This document shows, piece after piece, positions 11,966-22,808 of a DNA stretch of 64,000 bases. Source of the stretch: Stenocarpella maydis (taxonomy: Eukaryota > Ascomycota > Sordariomycetes > Diaporthales > Diaporthaceae); contig NQMI01000001.1 in NCBI GenBank assembly GCA_002270565.1, forward strand, positions 506,917 through 570,916. The letters run 5' to 3'. The position numbers and the translations under genes are program-made. Positions within the stretch are counted from its first letter, which is position 1; every line of letters starts with the position of its first letter. Under the pieces are notes generated by a model. The model did not search any database, was not told the DNA's origin, and worked only from the letters and a program-made list of their open reading frames with translations.

Positions 11966-12556
11966 GTTTGACGGTGTTTCGGTTTTTTTTTTAAAAAAAA
12001 ATAGTCCAGAAGATACCACGCGAATGTTCTGAGAGCAAGGAACGAAATCGGTAGCTTATGTAGTCAAGCGACCTGTCTCGTACTTACAAATGCGGGGCCG
12101 GCGTTAATTGCGGAAACAAGCGAGGGCTGATCAGATTGATAAGATGATGGATTCCGGAGAAGCTGTCCATCCGCAAGACATGGGGAGAGAAGAGAAGAGA
12201 CTCCAGGAGAAAACGGCCCGGCCGTCACCTCGGGCCCCGGCCTCGGAGATGTCGCCGCTAAGACGTGTCCCGGAAAGGTGGAGGTTAGTGCCACGCACAG
12301 AGGTACGTATTTCCAGCTCGGCTCGGATTAAAATCCTCGAAACTGCTTTCATTCTCTGCACGGAGCTTGACTCACTCGTCTAAGCTTGGGCCTTGGGCCG
12401 GGGCTATTTTCATCCGATGCGCTCCAGTTCTCTGGCGCTCATGCCGGACAGAGGGAGATCTTCAACCTTTGGTATTTCACTGACTCATAAATCATATCAT
12501 TTCGTTAGTCCGGGTGATTCCTTTCCCGCGTCGACTAGCCTTGCACTTGCGCATCT
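11966..12556. other. Intergenic, promoter of the FAD oxidoreductase
   Basis: It lies between two minus-strand genes. A T10/A9 palindromic run sits at 11981-12001 just before the ATG. No gene seen. Confidence 0.5.
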
Positions 12557-14016
12557 TTAACAGGCCTGCTCTTGTAGTATGCCGCCTCGTTCACATCCTC
12601 TGCCGGGGTCTGAGCCTCGCCGTTCCTCTGTATTATCAACGTCGGGCTGTCTATACTGCCCCCCCCCCCCCGGGCCTCGCTCCTGTTTCCTGTCCCCGCT
12701 AACTTCGGATGGCGCGTCGCGGTCCTTCGGACTGTGGTGAGATTGCATCTCGACGTCGTTTACCTCGAAGATATGCTCTGAACTGTCGGAGTCGTGGTGG
12801 CGCCTCGGCATCGCCAGTTTGAGCCCTGAGCCCCTGGGATCTCGGCTCCTGCATTTTGTCGCCCGGCTGCTCGCCCCTGCGGTGCATTGGTTCGTGTTGC
12901 CGCCTGAGCTCGTCTCGAGTCTTCCCAGCCAGGGCGAGAGCCATTTTCTGAAGAGCGGGATGGTAGGTGCCAAATTGGTTGTCACCATGCCCACAAAGCA
13001 CTCTCGCAAGGCCCACGCGCCGTCGCCGTTGCTGTTAGAGTTCTGGGAAACGTCAGCGACGGAACACCTCTGGCGGCCTCGGGGAACATCTTACCGCGAC
13101 AAGAACAACGACCCTCACGATCGCCATGGCTGTGATGAGGCTGCTGCAGCTGAAGAGGCTGATAAGAGAGATCTTCTGCACCCTCCCGAGCGAGGCTCGC
13201 AGCAAAGCTGGAACAGGTATGGAAATCAGGTAGAAATCCGTCAAGATGTTGCCAGCCAGTGTAACACCAATCAGGACCGGCGACACCCCGGCGTAGCAGA
13301 CAGGTCCAGGATCGGGAAAGATTTGCCACATCTTGTTGAGCGGCCGGCAGCTCGCGAGGACAGTAATGACGATCGAAACCCAGGTACTGACTAGGAGGAT
13401 CGTCCCAATCCATGCCCTCGTTCTTGCCCAAGTAATACCCTCCTGTGCCCAAATTAGTCTCTTCATCCGGGTGAACAGCTAGCTCATGACAGACGCGGGA
13501 CAGGGACTGCATGTGGCGCAAAGTCGACAGCTTACCGTGAGCCGGACCACAAAGAAACACAGGAGCGATCCTTTTAGCAGCCACAGGACCACCGAGTACG
13601 ATATCCACCCAGCTAACTGCAGCTTGGATCCCAAGACGCGCAGCCCAAACTCCTGGCTATCAGGCCCGTCCTGGGCCAGCCTAGCACGGTATTCGGCTGA
13701 CATCGAGTCGTTCGCAATACCGATCGCTGTGACGCCAATGACATAGACCTCGGCGGTGAGGATAACATACCAGACCTGGAGGCTGTCAGCAGAATCCCAA
13801 GGCTTGCGGGGGGTAGATACTCACCACTGCGAGCCAGACGAGGTAGTCATCCCAGCCGAACCCACTCCTGCCGGGGATGCTAGCACGCGCGTAGGTGCGC
13901 AAGGCCGTGATGATTATTATTATCACGAGATACACGACCCACTCGACTGCCAGCTCGATGGTGGCTGCCCCGGAAGCGGCGCCCACTGCATCCAGTGTCG
14001 CATTCCCGGTGCTCAT
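12557..14016 (-). CDS. PTH11-like integral membrane protein (fungal rhodopsin domain)
   Basis: Predicted exons: 14016-13825, 13775-13536, 13478-13095 and 13042-12557 (433 aa), all phase 0 with GTGAGT/GTAAGC/GTAAGA donors. The first four exons' hydrophobic segments give about seven transmembrane helices. G-W-D-D-Y near residue 54 is the family mark between TM1 and TM2, and the R-P-L-x-x-x-W between TM3 and TM4 is also typical. The cytosolic tail is hydrophilic, Ser/Arg/Asp-rich and low in predicted structure. Members are orphan fungal GPCR-like proteins at the plasma membrane, some needed for surface sensing, but no ligand can be inferred here. The last exon crosses a run of 13 C (12659-12671), so the final ~45 residues depend on the exact run length. 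Confidence 0.85.
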
Positions 14017-16363
14017 GACGGCGGAAGCCCCTTATACGGGGTTTGCGTCTTGGGGGAAGGAGGAATGAAGATTATGAAGACATCAAGTATGATTAGACGA
14101 GGGCTGTGCAAGAGCGCGGGGCGGGAGAAGCCAACCTCTCCCCAAGGATTCTGGGGCAGCAGCACCCGTTGTTTATCAAGCATGTCGAAAACGGACGATG
14201 GGCGCTCGGTGGGGTTGCAAGTAGAAGAAGTATTCCGCAATGTAACCCTGGGAAGGATAAGAGAAGCATCCGAGACGAGGTTGCCTCTCTGGCAAAAACT
14301 GCCGACGGCCAGGGCCCAGGGCCGTAAACGCAGGTAAGGGAACAGGTTTCCAGTCATGCGCAGGGCCAAAGGCGCGCCTCCATTTGGCACTGCGCACCTC
14401 CAACCCCCCAGGCGCCGATCACAGCACTCCTCGCACGGCCGGGGAGCTTATCTTCTCTGCCTGTCCTCCTCCTCCTGCCCCTGCTCCTGCTCCTGATCCT
14501 TCTGCTGCTCGCTTGCCAGGACGGGACGGCGAGCGGCGATGCGTCAATGCAATGCCTGCGGGCGCTCAGACGTTGGCTGCCGCGACGCCAGACGTGCAAT
14601 CAGTGCTTGGCGGGTGCCGCCGGTACGGAGTACGCAGGCTCGGTGCCCCAAACTAAAGAATTCGTGCGGCGCGAATGAGGCATCCAACTATCGTTTCTGG
14701 TGCCATCAATGGTGGAAATGCGGTGATACTTGAGAGTATAAACCAGCGATATGTCTTGAGCCCATTGTCACTCTGGACTTCAGTATAAGACATGCCGCCG
14801 TCCCTCCCATCGAAGAGAGGGTGTGAGAGTGCTGCTGCGAGACCCATGGCGCTGGCTGCAACTCTATCTGACACCAACCGACAACACGGATACCCATGCG
14901 GGTGACAGGGCTACGGCCCCGGGGCCCCGGAAGGGATGCAGGTGGGTGTCCAATCCCGGACCTCGAGGCGGCCCTGGCAGCCCCTGGCTGCCACTCTGCT
15001 AGGAACTGCCCGCAGGCAAGCTCAAACATTAGCGCGCGATGTGGTGCCCGCGACTCTCCGTATAGGATTACCTCCCGCGATACGGCATCTCGAGCACTGA
15101 CAGGCGGCCGGCGAGAAGAGTACCTAACCCCACCGTCGGCTCAGTACCAGAATCGGGACTTTAGGGTGATTTCCTTATCTTTTCACGACGACCCCAGATT
15201 TCATTAAAGACTCTTGTATTTTTTGAATAAGAGTTTACATCCAAATGGATATTTTGACGTAATATTTCAGGCACATATTGGTTTTTATTGTTTGGTGATC
15301 TAAGCCTCGTTGAAAAGGGATTTTGAACTCTCGCTGGGCTGACAGGCTGGAGCAGTACGGGGTACACCTGCCATGATACCCAGACTGCTGTCCCCTATAG
15401 GACTTGCAGCTATAGCGCGGGGCCTAAGCCCTATACGTGAGTGTCCGGGATATCATAATCTGATACCAGCCACTGATGTTTTAAATCAGTCATTCAGATT
15501 GCCAGATCCGGCCTACAGTTCGAATGCGTAAGGGATCCCCGGCACTCAAAAAAGACCAATCGCCCTTAAATCTCGCCTGGTTTCGAGTGAAGAGGCGACA
15601 ATCGCAATTAGATCCAGAGGCATCCCTTTGGGGACCAGAAGAGGACTGCAATATCATAGTCAGGGATATGGGCCGGGCCAATCATATTACATAGATTCAT
15701 AGGAACGGAGTGACTTAATTTTGGTAAGTTTTCTAACTATTATAATTGTACCACCCGTTAACTAAGGTACACTCCAAGAATGATCTAGGTATATAATGCG
15801 TGATGGAGATATCCAGGGTCAAAAGCGGAAAACTGGGGTCGTGGCCAAGTCGCGGTGCTCTTCTGGTCCCCAGAGGGATGCAATACCGAGAAGCTTCATC
15901 GACGGTTGCCCAGCCGCACCAAGCCTCAAGATAAGGAAAACGTTTCCCCGGTTTATGCATGGCACGCCCCTGCTGCAGCGGACTTGCGTATTAATAGCAG
16001 CATGAACCCTGTCGTCCTGCCCACCACGGTCAAGGGGTTTCCCCGAAGCTGGACCACTGGGTTCGAGATCAGGTCCTCGAATCAGCATTGTCCCCTGGAC
16101 GAACCACATACACACATCCATCCACAGGGCAAACCGACTCGGTGGGTGTTCCCGTGAACAAGCACGGTGATTCTGAAAGGCTCCGTGACAAAAGTTAAAT
16201 ACCATGGCCACCGGCGCAAAAATGCGGCGCGCGCAACTCTCCGTCCGAATGGACCAGGATTCCGGCTTCGTCTGAACTTCCCACCCCCGGCGAGCACAAA
16301 AAATGGTTCCCCCCAGCCGAGGAGCTGCACTGCTCACTCGCCGGCGACGATATCTAGGCCTGA
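14017..16363. other. Gene-poor stretch
   Basis: No supported gene over 2.3 kb. It holds the promoter of the PTH11-like gene, a CTCCTG-type low-complexity stretch near 14460-14500, and a 27-bp inverted repeat (15620-15646 with 15855-15881). Confidence 0.45.
15620..15881. repeat. 27-bp inverted repeat with 208-bp spacer
   Basis: The arm starting GCATCCCTTTGGGG at 15620-15646 matches the reverse complement of 15855-15881 at 25 of 27 positions. The spacer is AT-rich. It may be a remnant of a small TIR element or of an inverted duplicate; no target duplication is evident. Confidence 0.6.
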
Positions 16364-16465
16364 TGGACGACCACGGGATCGAACCGTGCACCTCGCGCAT
16401 TGACTATCTCCTCAGATGAGGCGGTTGGTGCTAAGCGCGCGCTCTACCATATGAGCTAGACGCAC
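16364..16465 (-). tRNA. tRNA-Ala (anticodon AGC) with a 29-nt intron
   Basis: The mature 73-nt tRNA is 16465-16429 joined to 16399-16364; the intron is 16428-16400, one base 3' of the anticodon as in eukaryotic nuclear tRNAs. D stem GCTC/GAGC, anticodon stem CGCGC/GCGCG, loop TTAGCAT and T arm CACGG-TTCGATC-CCGTG are all intact. The acceptor has the G3-U70 wobble pair that marks alanine tRNAs, with discriminator A. The T6-T67 mismatch also occurs in yeast tRNA-Ala. A further mismatch, T2 against C71, is unusual. It could be a harmless variant, a sequencing error, or a sign of a poorly used copy. Confidence 0.88.
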
Positions 16466-18595
16466 AGTGATGTTGGGTGGCCTCGATGGGGTGCCCGAGA
16501 ACAAGAAGGTTTGAAAATTTGCTTGGTTGTGGGTATAATGGGTGGACCGTGGATGGTGTTGGTGCGCACAAATGTGGGGGTTGCGGCTTGGGAGGCGGTT
16601 GGATCGGGCGCACCGAGGTACGGACCGGCCCCGCGTACTGGGCCGAACGGGCCAAGGGGTTTTTGCTCCGTCCCATTGTCTTTTTCTCTAAACAGGTATA
16701 TAGGTAGGTCAAGTGGTGCATTTTGAGAACCCTGAGGCAGACCGTAAATCTGAAATGCCTTTGAGCTGTTGAGAACTTGGAACGCAAGGGGTCTTGGGCT
16801 ATAATAATGGCTTGGAGACGTGCCCCTCAGCAACCCTTGAGTGGGTTCTGGCGCATGTGCGAGAAATATTCACGACCTCGCAAGCAGGTTTCTACATCCT
16901 TTGGAATCATGCTCATGGAAAGATTAGGTTTGAAACCCGACGTCAAATGATTTGCATCTCGGTGATTTATAAGCTTAATTACTGTGAAGACCCTGAGCAG
17001 TTGCAGAAATTCTCCAGGCCAGTTCATACTCCGGTCCGAAACGCCAGGGTCGCTTGGCTGATTCCAACGGCCAGCATGTCTCAGCTGGCTTACTAAGTAC
17101 CTAGTTTCCATGTGGATTGGAGTGTTGAGTTGTTGGTTCTTGTAGCGGATTTGTGGCTTGAGATTCCGTATCTGATGGAGAGATGGCCCCGGGCTAGTAT
17201 TAAATACCTACCTGTTATAGGTAAGCTCACAGTCACCATGGAGTTTACGCGCTCGGGCGATACACAACTCCTGTTCCAGTTGTGCAGTGGGGTATGTGAC
17301 ATCATATACCTCCTCCGAGTACGCGCATGGTGGTTGTGGCACATTGAGCTCGCTCAAACTCGAAATGCGATTGATGGCACGATAGCAATGTCACAGTTCT
17401 GAGCCCCAGATCACCGGGGAATCCAAGTTTTGGCCCCAGTACGTGACTCGGAGGGCGGGGAATGGCACCACTGTTTTTGGCTACGGTGGCGCGAGCGACC
17501 TTGCCTCGTGATCCTTTGGCTGTCACAGCTGGGTATTATACTGCGTGAGCTGGTGCCGTAATCCTCAAAGCAAGGAACTGTGACATCTTCACACTGCCAA
17601 GAGCAGTCGTACAAAGAATCAAACAAAGGTTACGACAGGGCTGGGCCGGTCAGTGGGTTCTCCTGGCACATCATGGCACCCCGGCAGATCCTTGTACCAT
17701 TTGGGTTGCTGCATGGAATTCTACAACACCTGAACCGATATCCTGGAAATTACTATAGTATTGATGATTATAACCTGGGATGATGGCCATGGCGCTGGCA
17801 CGATTCATTGAGAAGGCTGGGGGGCTAACAACTACACATGATTCTGACAAGTGAAATACGAAGAGTTCCACCGTGGCCATCGTCCTTAAAGACATCATAT
17901 CAAGCAATACACCCATGGAAGTAACGTTGAACCTATGGTGTGCTGTCTACATTTGTATGCGAACGAGGAACACTTCATGTACTTGTTGAAAACTCTGGTT
18001 TCTGCCTCTATAAAACTATACACGCGCCCTGGGGAATTTGTGCTGACGCCCAAGGCTGGAACTTTAGGCTCATGACCGCACGCTCGCTGGATCCTCACCG
18101 CAATTATGGTAACCACGGCACAACATACTTAACGAACAGCTCGCTAATATATCCGGTCGCCCGAACTATGGCAAGGCAAGGAATTGAGATTGCACATGTA
18201 TTTTCTATCATGGTGAACATTCCCCAGAGATACCATGACCCCCAATCGCGGAATGCTGTTACGATATAAAAGCAAGGATACTGTACAGTGGTCTAATTGG
18301 AGACAAATTCTTCCTTTGAGCAGGCTGACTCTCTCAATATTCAATGCAAATGTGACCTAGAATGGTTCCTGTTTACCGTTTTCGCGCCGGTTCTGGACAC
18401 ATCCGCTAATTTGCTTAGGGGCCAAGTTAAATAAATCCAAGCCAAGTCTCAGCTTTACCTAGGTATATAATCTCAATCCCTTCCAAGACACACATATCTG
18501 GAAATTAAAACATACTACGGCGTGTATTACTACAGCCTTTTTTACACTCATATTCCGGCAAGGTGGTTTTAAATTCATGATCATGTCTTACGCCA
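16466..18595. other. Intergenic, no supported gene
   Basis: Short open frames only. AT-rich patches are present, with one TACCTAGGTA palindrome (18456-18465). Confidence 0.45.
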
Positions 18596-19447
18596 TCAAG
18601 GTAAACGTTCACCCTTGCGTGTGGCCTGCCCAACCATTGACCCGGTCGTGTCCTCCGCATACCGTCTATAAGCCTCGATGTACTGCTCGTCATCGCTCCA
18701 CGTTTCCTTGACACTCTGCCTGGCGGTAATGGCATCAAACCACTCCTGCCACCTGTCCCAGGTTCCCGGGTCCTCTGCCCTTGCCTCTTTGATCCCCACG
18801 CCCCCGGGCTTGTAGTGGTCAATCAGGAACAGCCTCTTGGCCCAGGGCGCGAGCATGGCGTCGACAAGGCTGAAGCGCCCGCCGAGGAACCAGGGCCCGC
18901 CGCCGTCCATCTCCCTCACGAACGTCGCGATGTTTCGCAGGAACTCGCCCCTCGCATCCCCGATGCTGTACGCCTTGTCCGGCGTGTGCTGGATGAGCTT
19001 GTAGAAGCCCGGGACGATCTTTGTGCTGACGTGGTCGATCCACAGGCGGCACCTCGCGCGCTCGTACGCGTCCCCGGGGAGCAGCCTGGGCCCGAAGCTG
19101 CCCTCGTCGGCGTAGGCCTCGTCCAGGTACTCGCACACGACCTGGCTCTCATACAGCGGCCTCTGCTCCTTGGCCCCCCCGCCGGCGGCGGCAGCGGGCA
19201 CGGCAAGGGTGGGGACGAGGCCGCGCGGGTTGAGGGCGAGGAACTCGGGGGCCTTGTGGTAGGGGTTGATCTCTATATACTGGTGGGGGATCCTCTTCTC
19301 GTGCAGGACGATCCAGGAGCGCTGGACAAAGGGGCAGAACCAGCTGCCGTACAGCTTGAGGGGGTGCTCTTGCGAGTGGGTGGCGGCGAATTTGGCTGCG
19401 AGCCCGGATGTGTGTGGCTCTAGGCTGATGTCGACTGGGTTGGGCAT
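18596..19447 (-). CDS. Glutathione S-transferase, omega-like
   Basis: A single exon of 283 aa; the ATG at 19447 is chosen because the thioredoxin fold starts about 30 residues on. An in-frame ATG at 19513 would add 22 basic residues. The thioredoxin-like N-terminal domain has L-Y-G-S-W-F-C-P-F-V-Q-R with the active-site Cys at residue 38, the C-P-F signature of omega-class GSTs. N-P-x-G-L-V-P-T (cis-Pro) and the glutathione-binding E-S-x-V-V-C-E-Y-L motif follow. The helical C-terminal domain contains F-S-L-V-D-A-M-L-A-P-W. Likely reactions are glutathione-dependent thiol transfer or reduction in the cytosol. It is transcribed divergently from the RRP41 gene. Confidence 0.9.
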   Translation of the reverse strand: MPNPVDISLEPHTSGLAAKFAATHSQEHPLKLYGSWFCPFVQRSWIVLHEKRIPHQYIEINPYHKAPEFLALNPRGLVPTLAVPAAAAGGGAKEQRPLYESQVVCEYLDEAYADEGSFGPRLLPGDAYERARCRLWIDHVSTKIVPGFYKLIQHTPDKAYSIGDARGEFLRNIATFVREMDGGGPWFLGGRFSLVDAMLAPWAKRLFLIDHYKPGGVGIKEARAEDPGTWDRWQEWFDAITARQSVKETWSDDEQYIEAYRRYAEDTTGSMVGQATRKGERLP

Positions 19448-19905
19448 CTTGGGCAGTGTGAGTTTGCGGGGTTGAGTCAAGTTTCGTGGGGGAAATATCC
19501 TGGAGAGTATCATGAGAGACAGGCGGTATGAGGAGAATATGCTGAGAGGAAAATTAGATGTGAGATGAGAGATGAGAGACCATCATCACCTGCCTCATCC
19601 ATGGTTTGTCTCCCCACGTCATGTCGATGCTATAAGAGATCACACCCCTGCCACTGCAACGCTACGACGGGGGTTCCCTGCACCTAAGAAAGCCCCACCA
19701 AAATTTCCATCGAGCTTCCAGAGCTTCAATCGTCCTCGGTTCGTCTGCTTGCATCCCCTCGACAACCCACAACCAACCTCCCACCACACATAGATACAGC
19801 CCCCGTCCCCTCTCTCTCACGCCCTCTTTTTAATATTCGCAAGGCTACTCTCACTAATCTTCATCGACCAAAAAAAGAAAAAAAAATCAAAGGGCACCCG
19901 ACGCA
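19448..19905. promoter_or_regulatory. Bidirectional promoter, GST / RRP41
   Basis: A 458-bp divergent spacer. The RRP41 side is strongly pyrimidine-rich (19780-19860), as in many fungal 5' leaders. No clear TATA box on either side. Confidence 0.5.
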
Positions 19906-20875
19906 ATGCCCCTCGACACATCCTCCTACTCCCTCGCCCTGCTGCGCGTCGACGGCCGGCGGTGGAACGAGCTCCGGAGGTGCCACGCCCAGATCCGCAC
20001 CCAGGCCGCCGCCGACGGGTCCAGCTACCTCGAGATGGGCAATACCAAGGTCATGTGCGTCGTCAACGGGCCGACCGACCAACAATCCGCACGGCGCGCC
20101 GGGGGAGGAGGCGGCGGCGGTGGCCAGCGGTCCGAGCAAGACAAGGAGGCCGAGGTGGCCGTGAGCATAGTAATCGCGGGGTTCAGCAGCGTGGACCGGA
20201 AGCGGAGGGGCCGGGGTGACAAGTACGTGTGCCGGTGTGCCCTTACGAAAGAAACAAAACCACACAGCAGCAACACCCAGAGAGGACGGGGAGTAGTTGG
20301 ATGAATCATGATTAGAGGAACCGTATACGCTGACAACGTCCCAACCATAACCAAACAGGCGGATCTCCGAGATGCAGACGACCCTCTCTCACGCCCTCTC
20401 CTCGACCCTCCACACCCACCTCTACCCGCACAGCACCATCTCCTTCTCCCTGCACGTCCTCTCGCAGGACGGCTCCCTCCTCGCCTGCCTCATCAACGCC
20501 GCCGCCCTCGCCGCCGCCGACGCAGGCATCCCCATGACCGACTACCTCGCCGCCTGCACGGCGGGCTCGACCTCGTCGCACGCCGCCGGCGACGACGGCG
20601 CCGACCCGCTGCTGGACCTCAACCAGCAGGAGGAGCAGGAGCTGCCGGGCCTGACGGTCGCGACGCTGGGCGGCAGCGACCGCGTCGTGGTCCTGGTGTG
20701 CGAGAGCCGGCTGCAGGTCTCGAGGCTCGAGGGGATGCTTGCCGTGGGCGTGGACGGGTGCAAGCAGGTGCGGCAGATACTGGATGCGTGCGTGAGGGAG
20801 AGGGGCGCGACGATGATCCGGGAGGGGGCGGTGGACAAGGGCGTTGGTTTTGACGATATGGACATTGATGGCTGA
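19906..20875 (+). CDS. RRP41: Exosome core subunit RRP41 (RNase PH fold)
   Basis: Exons 19906-20222 and 20359-20875 (277 aa); donor GTACGT, acceptor AACAG, and the joint codon AAG gives K-R-I-S-E-M. The RNase PH-like N-terminal part starts L-R-x-D-G-R-R-W-N-E-L-R-R, then D-G-S-S-Y-L-E-M-G-N-T-K-V and V-N-G-P. The C-terminal half has S-F-S-L-H-V-L-S-Q-D-G-S-L-L and I-N-A-A, then I-P-M-T-D-Y, as in Rrp41/Ski6. The protein forms part of the six-subunit ring of the nuclear and cytoplasmic RNA exosome and is essential in yeast. It carries an insertion of eight glycines near residue 67 and a second acidic insertion near residue 185, which make it longer than the usual ~245 aa. Confidence 0.93.
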
Positions 20876-21164
20876 TTTTCGCATTGGAAAGGACACTGGT
20901 TAAGGGGCCGCTTGAGGGATAGTTTTGCGGTACGAGGGGCTGCTGTTTACAATGTCAGGCTATGATACCCCAGGAAAGCATGGATAGGACGTGAGGTAAG
21001 AGAAGCTTCCCATTCCTTTACAACTGGAAATATCATCTCATGCAACCAACCCCGTTCAGGCTACGAGGCATTTTGCCCGACGAATTTCAAAATAAAACAG
21101 ATATCGATCCCAAACCAAAACGCCGGCTAACATTACATTCACCCCATCAGTGATATCGACCTCC
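20876..21164. other. Convergent spacer RRP41 / PDI
   Basis: 289 bp between two 3' ends. AT-rich polyadenylation-type sequence, no gene. Confidence 0.5.
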
Positions 21165-22808
21165 TCAAAGCTCGTCATGAGCAGCCTCGGTCGGCTTCTC
21201 CCCCGCAGTCTCCTCCTGAACAGTAGGGTCCGCACCCTTCCACGACGTCTGTTCCTCAGTGCTGCTGCTCTCCGAGATCTCCTCCGCATCTGGGGTCACC
21301 TCCGGCTCAGCCGTCGCACTGCTCTCGGCAGACTCGCCGTCGGTGGCCTCGGGCGTGGGTTTCGATGAGGGCTCCGGCGTAGCCTCTGAAGCAGCTTCCG
21401 TCTCCTCGGCAGCGGCAGCGACGACACTCTCGGGCAGCTTCCGCTTGACGCCCTCGCCCAGGCGTATCTGGTCAACCCAGCCCTCGATGCTCTCGTGGCT
21501 GAAATCCTCGCCCTCGTACACCCGCCACCAGCCGCGGCGGGCGTTGATTGCTAGGACCTGGACATCCCCCCCCGGCAACCCCAAGGCCTTGAGGAGGTCC
21601 TTGGAGTGCTCGTCGTCGGTGTGCACCTCGTACATGGGGAACAGGTTGCGTTTGCTCAGGGCGAGCTTGTAGGCGACCTGCGCGAGCGCGGACAGGGCCT
21701 TTTCGGCGGGCTCGCCGCGGTTCTCGTTGGGGACAAAGGCCAGGACGCAGGTGTGCGACTTGGGGCTGAGGCAGTTGGATGCCAGCTTGTCGGCCGAGTG
21801 GATGATGGGGAGGGGGAGGGGCCCCTCGAAGATGACGGGCTTCTCGATATTCTCATCGCCGCCCGCTGGCTCGGCAATCTTCTCCTCGGCCTCGGCGGAG
21901 GGCTCCGCGTCTGCGCTGGTGGCTGCCTTCTTAGGTGTGGAGGAGGACTTGGCCTTGCTCTTCTTGGGTGCGGGGTCTGGGTTAGGAGTTCCGGCCTGGG
22001 ACAGGAACTTGACCATGGCCTCCTTCTTGAGCTCGCCGTCGTATACGATCCCGTCCTTGTCGCCGCCCGCGAGGAGAACCAGTGTTGGGAACTTTTCAAT
22101 GCCAAACATCTCGACCGCCTTGTTCTGTGTGTTGCGGACCTGTGCCACCGTGATGACGTCGAGGAAGTCGATGGCGAGGCTCTTCAGGAGCGCGCTCGTA
22201 GTGCCCTTCTCGGTAAAAAGGATGGCCTTTGCGGACTCGTTCTTGGTGGACAGGAAGGCGTCGATGTCCTTGTCTGAGACGCGCTGGACGTGATTGTTAA
22301 TCTTGTCGACGACGGCGTCGACAATGTCCTTTGCGGTGCGGGGCCCCTGGTAGTCCTCGACGACGGGCTTGCCCTTCTTGGGCCCCGGGCGGACGATCTT
22401 GAGGGTGGGGAAGCCCTGGACGCCCATGGTGCCGCAAAAGGGCTTGTTGGCGTCATCATCGCAGTTGACGGCGGCGACCTTGGCGAGGCCCTGGAGGTTC
22501 TTGGCGACCTTCTCGTAGGCAGGCTGGAGGTTCTTGCAGTGGCCGCACCAGGGGGCGTAGAACTCAACGATCTGCAGGACGACGGGGGGTCAGCTGGTGG
22601 GGATGGATCTAGGGCCATGCAATTTTGGGGGGGGGAGCCGCGGGGTGGGGTTTCTAACGGATGTGTGGTTGGACTTTGCGATCAGGTTTTCATAGTTCTT
22701 CGCGTCGACCGAGAGCACGGCGGAGCTCTTTGGGTAGAGGCCTGCATTGGCAGCGGGCAGGGCGGCCAGGAGGGCGACGGCTGCGGTCGAGAGAGTGGGG
22801 TGATGCAT
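21165..22808 (-). CDS. Protein disulfide isomerase, ER-resident, one CGHC active site
   Basis: Exons 22808-22659 and 22571-21165 (518 aa), both phase 0; the intron starts GTTAGA and ends CTGCAG. Residues 1-22 are a signal peptide. The first thioredoxin domain contains F-Y-A-P-W-C-G-H-C-K (Cys59/Cys62) and cis-Pro in G-F-P-T-L. A second thioredoxin-like domain has F-G-I-E-K-F-P-T-L-V-L-L but no CxxC. A Lys/Ser/Ala linker leads to a third, redox-inactive region. An acidic, Glu/Ser/Thr-rich tail ends in the HDEL retention signal. The enzyme forms and shuffles disulfides in secretory proteins. The layout is closest to the P5/MPD1-like PDIs, with an unusually long acidic tail. The PDI promoter faces that of vta1. 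Confidence 0.93.

Noticed and set aside
18815..19423. 202-codon plus-strand open frame
   Set aside because: Antisense shadow of the GST gene; no start context or family signal.
21606..22277. 223-codon plus-strand open frame
   Set aside because: Antisense shadow of the PDI gene.
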